This document shows, piece after piece, positions 1 through 6,282 of a DNA stretch of 13,497 nt. The notes under the pieces are model-generated. The model was not told where the DNA came from. It made no database searches and saw only the letters and a list, made by a program, of their open reading frames with translations. The position numbers and the translations under genes were made by a program. The stretch's first letter is position 1; every line of letters starts with the position of its first letter. The stretch is from JBDLID01 sp039715055 (GTDB taxonomy: Bacteria > Desulfobacterota > Desulfobulbia > Desulfobulbales > Desulfocapsaceae): NCBI GenBank assembly GCA_039715055.1, contig JBDLID010000085.1, positions 1 to 13,497 of the forward strand, in the 5' to 3' direction.

Positions 1-682
1 CCACACTGCGGGCCCTGCTGAACAGTTACAGTTCCCTGCTTAGGGACGCACCCAGTTTTACGCTGAATAGTTACAAAAATACAGAGGATTCTCCTGGCAT
101 ATTTGTTGTAACTACAGTCAGCTATGCTGTTTTTCAGGGGCTCTGGCAGTAATGGCTCCCATAAACAATTTGCCATAGTCTCGATTTTTTTATATATTCT
201 TTCGCATGGTTATGTGAAATACTGGGAAGTAGTCTGTTTGTCAGGAAAATCATGACCTTTTCGTGGACATCTCAAGGCGAAGATGGGACGGAAAAATCTT
301 TTTCAGCACACAGTTATCCAGTCACTTAGTTTTTGTTCTCCGCCACTGTCTGGACAGTTGGTCAGCCCGGTGGGATGGCGGTGACATTGCTTCGTTAAAC
401 ACAAGCAAAGGAGGTCAAAAAACAAAAACCGGTTTCCGATTGCCCAACAGCCCAAGTAGAAATATTTATTAAATTGTAACTATTCAGCAGGGAGGACAAA
501 CTGCCCTTTATGCTGAACTGTAACTGTTTAGATGTGCTCTATATTTGTTCATTTAAGACGTCGAAGCAAACTTGTGCTATGTGAGAAGGCCAGGTAAGCG
601 TAGACTCCAAAATGAGCGAAGATCGAGTGTAGCTGAAGTGTTACTTAAATTACTCATTGTTTACCCCTAAAGGAGAATACAG
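1..682. other. Gene-free upstream region
   Basis: No convincing coding sequence lies here. The only open frame (263-472, GTG start) lacks a ribosome binding site and a recognisable protein pattern, and it sits inside the repeat-bounded element at 18-531. The stretch 532-682 is the leader of the TAXI binding-protein gene. It ends with AAAGGAG at about 670-676, a good Shine-Dalgarno sequence 6-7 nt before the ATG at 683. I could not identify a convincing sigma-70 or sigma-54 promoter by eye. Confidence 0.6.
18..531. mobile_element. Candidate small transposable element or remnant with paired terminal repeats
   Basis: Each end carries two copies of a 14-bp motif in the same orientation. On the left these are CTGAACAGTTACAG at 18-31 and CTGAATAGTTACAA at 63-76. 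On the right the inverted forms are TTGTAACTATTCAG at 474-487 and CTGTAACTGTTTAG at 518-531. The inner copies are perfect inverted repeats of each other, and the outer copies match at 13 of 14 positions. The spacing between copies is 45 bp on the left and 44 bp on the right. Two spaced binding-site-like repeats per end resemble the ends of elements such as the IS21 or Tn7-like groups, but I cannot assign a family. No transposase is encoded inside. I see no clear target duplication, and the left end may continue outside the window. Confidence 0.55.
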
Positions 683-1657
683 ATGAAGAAACTAGTGTCG
701 AAAATTGCCCTTGGCTGCGGATTTGCCCTCGCCCTTACCTCCACCCCTTCCTTTGCCGGTCAACAATTTGTAACCATTGGTACCGGTGGTGTTACTGGTG
801 TTTACTACCCCACCGGCGGCGCCATCTGCCGCCTTGTCAATAAGACCAGAAAAGATCACGGAATCCGATGCTCAGTTGAGAGCACCGGCGGATCTGTCTA
901 CAACCTCAATACAATTGCCGCTGGCGAGCTTGACATGGGTGTGGCCCAGTCCGACTGGCAGTATCATGCCTATAACGGCACCTCCAAGTTCAAGGAGAAG
1001 GGAGCCAATAAGGACCTGCGCGCTGTTTTCTCTGTTCATCCCGAGCCCTTTACCGTTGTTGCCCGGGCAGATTCAGGGATCAAAAATTTTAAGGACATGA
1101 AGGGTAAGCGGGTCAATATCGGAAATCCCGGTTCCGGCCAGCGCGGCACCATGGAAGTGCTGATGGACGCGGTTGGCTGGACCAAAAAAGACTTCAAACT
1201 CGCCTCTGAGCTCAAATCTTCAGAACAGTCCAAGGCGCTCTGCGACAACAAGGTCGATGCCATGGTCTTTACCGTAGGCCATCCCAGTGGATCAATCAAG
1301 GAAGCCACCACATCCTGTGATGCGGTAATGGTTAACGTGACCGGACCTGAGGTTGATAAGCTTGTCGGTGATAATGACTACTATCGTAGCGCCACAATTC
1401 CAGGCGGTATGTATCGTGGAACCGATGGCGACACACAGACCTTTGGTGTCGGGGCCACATTTGTTTCCTCAACCGCCGTACCTGAAAATGTTATTTACAA
1501 CGTAGTCAAGGCCGTATTTGAAAACTTTGACCAGTTTCAGAAGCTGCACCCGGCTTTCAAGAACCTGAAGAAAGAAGAGATGATCAAAGACGGTCTCTCT
1601 GCTCCTCTGCATGACGGAGCGAAGAAGTACTACAAGGAAATTGGCCTGCTGAAGTAG
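683..1657 (+). CDS. TAXI-family TRAP transporter solute-binding protein
   Basis: This is a periplasmic binding protein that would deliver a small, probably carboxylate-type substrate to the fused TRAP permease encoded next. The 324 residues begin with a classic signal peptide (MKK, then a hydrophobic stretch, then cleavage near A25 in SFA|G). The TAXI hallmark follows directly: a glycine-rich TIGTGGVTGVYYPTGG segment at about residues 31-46. A type-2 periplasmic fold pattern continues with KGKRVNIGNPGSGQRG near residue 145 and the central AMVFTVGHPSG segment. The length is normal for the family (about 320 aa). The start is supported by AAAGGAG 6-7 nt upstream. The gene is first in a four-gene cluster and is followed by a terminator-like hairpin at 1669-1698, which would let the binding protein be made in excess over the permease. 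The substrate cannot be predicted from sequence. Confidence 0.93.
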   Translation: MKKLVSKIALGCGFALALTSTPSFAGQQFVTIGTGGVTGVYYPTGGAICRLVNKTRKDHGIRCSVESTGGSVYNLNTIAAGELDMGVAQSDWQYHAYNGTSKFKEKGANKDLRAVFSVHPEPFTVVARADSGIKNFKDMKGKRVNIGNPGSGQRGTMEVLMDAVGWTKKDFKLASELKSSEQSKALCDNKVDAMVFTVGHPSGSIKEATTSCDAVMVNVTGPEVDKLVGDNDYYRSATIPGGMYRGTDGDTQTFGVGATFVSSTAVPENVIYNVVKAVFENFDQFQKLHPAFKNLKKEEMIKDGLSAPLHDGAKKYYKEIGLLK

Positions 1658-1668
1658 TCCTGTCAAAA

Positions 1669-1698
1669 AAAAGGTGCATCGAAAACGGTGCGCCTTTT
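1669..1698 (+). terminator. Terminator/attenuator-like hairpin after the TAXI binding-protein gene
   Basis: AAAAGGTGCA (1669-1678) pairs with TGCGCCTTTT (1689-1698) over 10 bp with one G-U pair and a 10-nt loop. The stem ends in a short T-tract. It starts 11 nt after the stop codon and probably acts as a leaky terminator or 3' stabiliser, since the permease follows on the same strand. Confidence 0.6.
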
Positions 1699-1706
1699 CT
1701 TCCTGT

Positions 1707-1747
1707 TTTCAACGGCTGGTCCGCTATCTTTTGATCAGCCGTTGAAA
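1707..1747 (+). other. Intercistronic hairpin upstream of the permease
   Basis: TTTCAACGGCTG (1707-1718) and CAGCCGTTGAAA (1736-1747) form a perfect 12-bp inverted repeat with a 17-nt loop. No T-run follows, so it is not a typical terminator. It lies 33 nt before the permease ATG and could be an RNA-processing or stability element, or an operator. Confidence 0.45.
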
Positions 1748-1780
1748 TCACTTCAATAAAAAAACTGAAGGAATCATCGT

Positions 1781-4366
1781 ATGAGTGAAGTCAAAGACGC
1801 CGTCAAGACCGATGAAGAACTTCAGGAGATGATCGCTGAAACAGATTCCGGGGCCCGTAATCCCACGGGAGCATTTCCTAAAAAAGTCCTCTTTTTTGTC
1901 CCTCTGGCCTGGACGATTTTTCAGCTCTGGTACGCATCTCCTCTCCCTTTTATCTTCAACTTCTTTGTCTTAAATGATACCGAGGCAAGGGCAATTCATC
2001 TGGCCTTTGCCGTGTTTCTCTCCTACACGGCCTATCCCACCCTCAAATCCTCCCCAAGGGACTATATCCCTATACAGGACTGGGTCGTCGGAATGATTGG
2101 TGCCTTCTGTGCGGCGTATCTTTATATCTTCTACGCAGCCCTTGCCGACCGCCCGGGTGATCCCACCCAGATAGATATCATTGTAGCAGTTGTCGGTCTG
2201 GTTCTGCTTCTTGAGGCGACACGACGCGCCCTGGGGCCGCCGCTGATGGTCGTTGCCACTGTATTTATCATCTATACATTCGGTGGTCAGTGGATGCCCG
2301 ATGTCATCGCCCATAAGGGTGCCAGCCTGAATAAGGGAATGTCCCATTACTGGCTGGGGACTGAAGGTGTCTTTGGTGTTGCTCTCGGTGTTTCCACCGG
2401 CATGGTGTTCATGTTCGTCCTCTTCGGCGCTCTTCTGGAAGCAGCCGGTGCCGGCAACTACTTTATCCGTACCGCTTTTGCCGCTCTCGGTCATCTCAAG
2501 GGCGGCCCGGCAAAAGCTGCTGTTGTCTCGTCCGGCCTCACCGGCCTCGTTTCGGGATCGTCCATTGCCAACGTCGTCACCACCGGTACATTTACCATCC
2601 CGCTCATGAAAAAGGTCGGTTTCAAGGCCGAAAAGGCGGGTGCCATCGAGGTGGCCTGTTCAACCAACGGCCAGCTCATGCCGCCGGTTATGGGGGCGGC
2701 CGCCTTTCTCATGGTTGAGTATGTCGGTATTACCTATATTGAAGTCATCAAACATGCCTTTTTACCGGCAATCATCTCCTACATTGCTCTTGTTTACATT
2801 GTCCACCTTGAGGCATGTAAACTTGGCCTTGAGGGAATGAAAAAAACGGTTACCCAGACGCTTGCTCAAAAGTTGCTCTCCTTTGTCTTTACCATCCTCT
2901 TTTTGATTATCATGGGAGGGGTAACCTACTATGGAGTCGGCTGGATCAAGACGGTTGCCGGAGAAGCCACCATTTATATCGTTTCGGTGCTGCTTTTGAT
3001 TGCCTATATTGTTCTCATAAAGCTGGCCTGCAAGGTACCCGAACTTGAGCAGAGCCATGATATTAAGGAATTACCGCACCTCGGTAAAACGGCCCAGGCC
3101 GGATTTTATTTTCTGCTGCCCATTGTTGTTCTCATGTGGTGTCTGGTGGTGGAGAGGCTCTCCCCGGCTCTTTCAGCATTCTGGGCAACGGTCCTGCTCA
3201 TTGCAATTGTCCTGACCCAGAGACCGCTGAAGGGATTCTTCCGCAAAAGCAAGGATGAGGCGTTTGCCTTCAAAGGCGGTTTTGCTGATCTTATCAACGG
3301 CATGGTCACAGGCGCTCGAAATATGATCGGTATCGGTGTCGCCACCTCTGCTGCCGGTATTGTTGTCGGCACCATCACCCTGACAGGCGTCGGCCTTGTC
3401 ATGACTGAGTTTGTCGAGTTTATTTCCGGCGGCAACCTGATCCTGATTCTCGGTTTCACTGCCCTTATCAGTCTGATCCTCGGTATGGGGCTGCCGACGA
3501 CGGCAAACTATATCGTCGTCTCCACCCTGATGGCTCCGGTCATTGTCGATCTTGGTGCTCAAAATGGCCTTATCGTGCCGCTTATTGCCGTTCATCTGTT
3601 TGTCTTCTACTTCGGTATCCTGGCAGATGATACGCCGCCGGTTGGTCTTGCCGCCTTTGCGGCGGCCGGTATATCGGGCGGTGACCCCATCCGAACCGGC
3701 ATACAGGGATTTATCTACGATATCAGGACAGCTGTTCTGCCGTTTATGTTTATTTTTAATACCCAGTTGCTGCTGATCGGTGTCGATAACTGGTTTCAGC
3801 TTATCCTTGTTGTGATTGCGGCAATAACAGCCATGATGGCCTTTGCCGCCGGCACCCAGGGATACTTCCGGGTTAAAAGCCGTATCTGGGAAACTGCTGC
3901 CTTGCTGATCGTTGCGTTCCTGCTCTTCAGGCCCGGATTTGTCTGGGATAAATTTTTCCCGCCCCTTGTCGAGGAAGCACCTGCACGCCTTGAGGCCATG
4001 ATCACGGAGATGAATCCCGGCGCCCAGCTGCGCTTGATGATTGAAGGCGAAAACATGATGGATGGCAGTAAATATTCCAAGACTATCATGTTGCCGGTCG
4101 GTGATCAGCCAACCGGAAAAGAGCGTTTGGAAGGAATCGGCATTGAAACTCGCGATGAAGAAGGTAAAATACTGGTAGACAATGTCGTTTTTGGCAGTGC
4201 CGCTGAAAAAGCCGGGATTGATTTTGATCAGGAGATCACGTCCATCCAGCTCCCCAGTGACCGGCTGCCCAAGCAGCTCATGTTTATCCCGGCCCTGGTC
4301 CTGTTCGGTTTTGTCTATCTGGTCCAGTCCGGGCGAAAGAAGAAAGAGGAGGCAGCAACCGCATAA
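1781..4366 (+). CDS. TRAP transporter fused permease (DctQM type) with C-terminal DUF3394/PDZ-like domain
   Basis: This inner-membrane permease imports the ligand delivered by the TAXI protein, driven by an ion gradient. Its 861 residues combine the small DctQ-like part (about residues 35-150) and the large DctM-like part in one chain, as is usual for TAXI systems. Many hydrophobic helices run to about residue 710. The DctM-type segment GMGLPTTANYIVVS lies at about 568-581, with a second related glycine-rich segment in the first half (SGLTGLVSGSSIANVVTTG). A soluble C-terminal region of about 125 residues follows, containing a PDZ-like stretch (VDNVVFGSAAEKAGI), then a last helix and a KKKEE tail. 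This matches the DUF3394 tail found on some fused TRAP permeases. The ATG has GAAGGA upstream at 8 nt. The gene lies 123 bp after the binding-protein gene, behind two hairpins. Confidence 0.93.
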   Translation: MSEVKDAVKTDEELQEMIAETDSGARNPTGAFPKKVLFFVPLAWTIFQLWYASPLPFIFNFFVLNDTEARAIHLAFAVFLSYTAYPTLKSSPRDYIPIQDWVVGMIGAFCAAYLYIFYAALADRPGDPTQIDIIVAVVGLVLLLEATRRALGPPLMVVATVFIIYTFGGQWMPDVIAHKGASLNKGMSHYWLGTEGVFGVALGVSTGMVFMFVLFGALLEAAGAGNYFIRTAFAALGHLKGGPAKAAVVSSGLTGLVSGSSIANVVTTGTFTIPLMKKVGFKAEKAGAIEVACSTNGQLMPPVMGAAAFLMVEYVGITYIEVIKHAFLPAIISYIALVYIVHLEACKLGLEGMKKTVTQTLAQKLLSFVFTILFLIIMGGVTYYGVGWIKTVAGEATIYIVSVLLLIAYIVLIKLACKVPELEQSHDIKELPHLGKTAQAGFYFLLPIVVLMWCLVVERLSPALSAFWATVLLIAIVLTQRPLKGFFRKSKDEAFAFKGGFADLINGMVTGARNMIGIGVATSAAGIVVGTITLTGVGLVMTEFVEFISGGNLILILGFTALISLILGMGLPTTANYIVVSTLMAPVIVDLGAQNGLIVPLIAVHLFVFYFGILADDTPPVGLAAFAAAGISGGDPIRTGIQGFIYDIRTAVLPFMFIFNTQLLLIGVDNWFQLILVVIAAITAMMAFAAGTQGYFRVKSRIWETAALLIVAFLLFRPGFVWDKFFPPLVEEAPARLEAMITEMNPGAQLRLMIEGENMMDGSKYSKTIMLPVGDQPTGKERLEGIGIETRDEEGKILVDNVVFGSAAEKAGIDFDQEITSIQLPSDRLPKQLMFIPALVLFGFVYLVQSGRKKKEEAATA

Positions 4367-4404
4367 ACGATTCAGACATTGACCAACCGGCTGAACAAAC
4401 CAAC

Positions 4405-4432
4405 CCCTGGCTGCAGCCAACTGCAGTCAGGG
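4405..4432 (+). terminator. Strong hairpin after the permease gene (possible terminator)
   Basis: CCCTGGCTGCAG (4405-4416) pairs fully with CTGCAGTCAGGG (4421-4432): 12 bp including one G-U, closed by the 4-nt loop CCAA. An A-rich stretch rather than a T-run follows, so rho-independent termination would be weak. It may instead protect or process the mRNA. A second small hairpin (AAGGTG 4443-4448, CACCTT 4457-4462) sits just upstream of the usp ribosome binding site. Confidence 0.45.
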
Positions 4433-4474
4433 CATAAATAAAAAGGTGAATTACCCCACCTTCCGGAGAACATA

Positions 4475-4912
4475 ATGTTTAAAAAAATTCTGGTTCCCAT
4501 TGATGTTGATCGTCCAATTGCCGCCAAGGCAGTATATGACTGTGCTGCAGAAATAGCAGCGCCCTACGGATCCGAAATCAAACTTGTCAGTGTCATGCCG
4601 GGATTCGGTATGCCGATTGTCGGATCGTTTATCTCTGACCGGGTCCGACAGGAAGCCCTGGACTCTTTCAGAGAGGCGTTAACAACTTTTACGAAAGAGA
4701 ACTGCAGTGACATAGTCACATTTCATATACGGTCAGGAAAGCACTATGAGGAAATTGTTAAAATGGCGAAAAAATGGGAGGCTGACCTGATCGTTGTCTA
4801 CCACAACAGACGGCGTGAAATTAATGAGGTGTTCAGTCACACCTGTGCCAAACATGTTTACCGGGATGCACCCTGCTCGGTTCTGCGTCTGAGAAATATC
4901 CGCGAGGAATAG
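4475..4912 (+). CDS. UspA-family universal stress protein of the TRAP cluster
   Basis: This is a 145-residue cytoplasmic protein with the universal stress protein fold. It has the N-terminal MFKKILVPIDVD strand, a long helix (VRQEALDSFREALTTF), the ADLIVVYH strand, and the family ending RDAPCSVLRLR. Usp proteins encoded beside TRAP transporters (for example TeaD of the ectoine system) bind ATP and modulate transport, so a regulatory role on the neighbouring permease is a reasonable inference. Oddly, the usual nucleotide-binding signature G-x2-G-x9-G-S/T is absent. The equivalent segment, HNRRREINEVFSHTCAKHVY, has no glycine, so ATP binding is doubtful. The ATG is preceded by CGGAGAA. The gene sits between the permease and the second binding protein. 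Confidence 0.88.
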   Translation: MFKKILVPIDVDRPIAAKAVYDCAAEIAAPYGSEIKLVSVMPGFGMPIVGSFISDRVRQEALDSFREALTTFTKENCSDIVTFHIRSGKHYEEIVKMAKKWEADLIVVYHNRRREINEVFSHTCAKHVYRDAPCSVLRLRNIREE

Positions 4913-4964
4913 TTATTCAAGGGAGCCTTTAAACTTGTTTTCCAAAAATGGGGAGGAGTTAAAG

Positions 4965-5963
4965 ATGAACCTGAACAAAGAGACTTGGCCCACGTTTTAT
5001 TTCAATCCTGTTTCTGCCCGGCTTCTCTTTTCGGCTCTGGCGCTGCTGGTGTTTCTTCTGCCGCCTCCTGTTCAAGCCTTTGAGGTCCTTCTCGGGACCG
5101 GAGAGCATGGTTCTTTCTCAAACTTTGCCGGGCGGGCATTGTGCCGGACGATCAGCCGTCATGTCCCTGAAGTGACCTGCTCCACCCGTACCGCTAATGA
5201 TGAAATTGACAACCTGACCAACCTTCAGAGCGGCTCGCTGGATTTTGCCATCATCAACTCAAATACCCTTGATGATGCCGTCAACAAGAGGAGAATCTTC
5301 CAGTTCCTCGATATCAACTATGAGAATCTGGCAATTTTAATGCCGCTTTATGATCGTCCCATCGGGCTCATCGCCCGTAACGATTCCGGTATCAGTACAC
5401 TGGGTGATCTGAAAGGGAAACGGATCAACTCCGGTCCGCCCGGGTCCACCGAAAACAGGGCAATGCGATTGATCATGAGTGCCAAGGGCTGGTCAGAGGA
5501 CGATTTTTCCCTTTTTGAGGAACTGCCGTCCTCTCACTCCCAGGGTACCATGGCCTTCTGTCATGGAACCATACAGGCCATGCTGACCATCGGTGTTCAT
5601 CCTGCACTGGCCACCCAGAGGGTACTGGAGAACTGCAACGCACACCTTGTAAGCATCAGTGATGATTCTATTGACAAGCTCGTCGCAAGCCGTCCACCCT
5701 GCTGGAAAAGTGAAATCCAGGCCCAGTCGTATCCCGGTCACGGAGAAGCGGTTGAAACATTTGGTACCCGAGCCATCTTAGTGGCCTCGAACACCGTTGA
5801 TCAGGAAACAGCAAATGCCATCGTCAAAGCCATTTATGACAACCGGAAACGACTGCAAAACAGCCATCCGGCTCTGTCCTTATATCCTGTTCAGGAGGCC
5901 GGCAAAGGAATAAAGGGATTGAAACTGCATGAGGGTGCAGTCCGGTTTTTCACCAGCCAGTGA
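4965..5963 (+). CDS. Second, divergent TAXI-family solute-binding protein
   Basis: This is a periplasmic binding-protein homologue of 332 residues. The ATG at 4965 is preferred over the in-frame TTG at 4935 because GGGGAGGAG lies just upstream of it. The signal peptide has an unusually long n-region (about 17 residues), a hydrophobic core SALALLVFLLPPP, and cleavage near VQA38. The TAXI fold is recognisable: LLGTGEHGSFSNFAGRALC aligns with the GTGGVTGVYYPTGGAIC of the first binding protein, DLKGKRINSGPPGSTENRAM with its KGKRVNIGNPGSGQRGTM, and the endings match (LHEGAVRFF versus LHDGAKKYY). The ligand-loop residues differ, notably the loss of the GVYYPTGG core. It may bind a different ligand, or act as an accessory or sensor protein sharing the same permease. 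It ends 24 bp before the convergent hgcB. Confidence 0.88.
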   Translation: MNLNKETWPTFYFNPVSARLLFSALALLVFLLPPPVQAFEVLLGTGEHGSFSNFAGRALCRTISRHVPEVTCSTRTANDEIDNLTNLQSGSLDFAIINSNTLDDAVNKRRIFQFLDINYENLAILMPLYDRPIGLIARNDSGISTLGDLKGKRINSGPPGSTENRAMRLIMSAKGWSEDDFSLFEELPSSHSQGTMAFCHGTIQAMLTIGVHPALATQRVLENCNAHLVSISDDSIDKLVASRPPCWKSEIQAQSYPGHGEAVETFGTRAILVASNTVDQETANAIVKAIYDNRKRLQNSHPALSLYPVQEAGKGIKGLKLHEGAVRFFTSQ

Positions 5964-5987
5964 AGAGGCGGCTCCTTTTACCGGATG

Positions 5988-6275
5988 TCAGCAGCAGCCG
6001 GACATCACTCTTCGCCCGGTGATTTTATTGACCCAGCCGGCGATGATAAAGGCAGCGCAGCCGGTGCCCGGATTGACACCGATGGCCCCGGTCGGACAGT
6101 TCTGAGCGCAGGCTCCGCATTCGATGCAGCCGTTGAAGTCATTGATTTTTGCCTTCTTGCCCTCCAGGGCCAGGACCCGGTGAGGGCATACCGTTGTACA
6201 GCGGCCGCAGCCGATACAGGTTGCAGAGTCGAGTTTGAGACTTACCTGTTCGTTGATATAGCGAAATTCTTTCAT
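5988..6275 (-). CDS. hgcB: HgcB, 2[4Fe-4S] ferredoxin of mercury methylation
   Basis: HgcB supplies low-potential electrons to the corrinoid of HgcA and is thought to hand over Hg(II). From the ATG at 6275 (AGGTGA Shine-Dalgarno sequence, spacing about 8 nt) the protein has 95 residues. Two C-x2-C-x2-C-x3-C-P motifs are present: C20-C23-C26-C30-P and C50-C53-C56-C60-P. It also has the extra cysteine C73 and the terminal pair C94-C95, exactly the set of cysteines that distinguishes HgcB from ordinary ferredoxins. An in-frame start at 6323 is rejected because it lies inside hgcA and has no ribosome binding site. The gene begins 7 nt after the hgcA stop, so the two are co-transcribed and probably translationally coupled. 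Confidence 0.95.
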   Translation of the reverse strand: MKEFRYINEQVSLKLDSATCIGCGRCTTVCPHRVLALEGKKAKINDFNGCIECGACAQNCPTGAIGVNPGTGCAAFIIAGWVNKITGRRVMSGCC

Positions 6276-6282
6276 AATAATA

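Noticed and set aside
263..472. 69-codon open frame with a GTG start in the upstream region
   Set aside because: It has no ribosome binding site and no recognisable protein pattern, and it lies inside the repeat-bounded element. It is most likely chance.
3173..4420. Long antisense open frame (415 codons) opposite the permease gene
   Set aside because: It is a shadow of the permease coding sequence. Its translation is compositionally odd (rich in D, Q, K, H) and has no domain, whereas the plus-strand frame is a clear TRAP permease.
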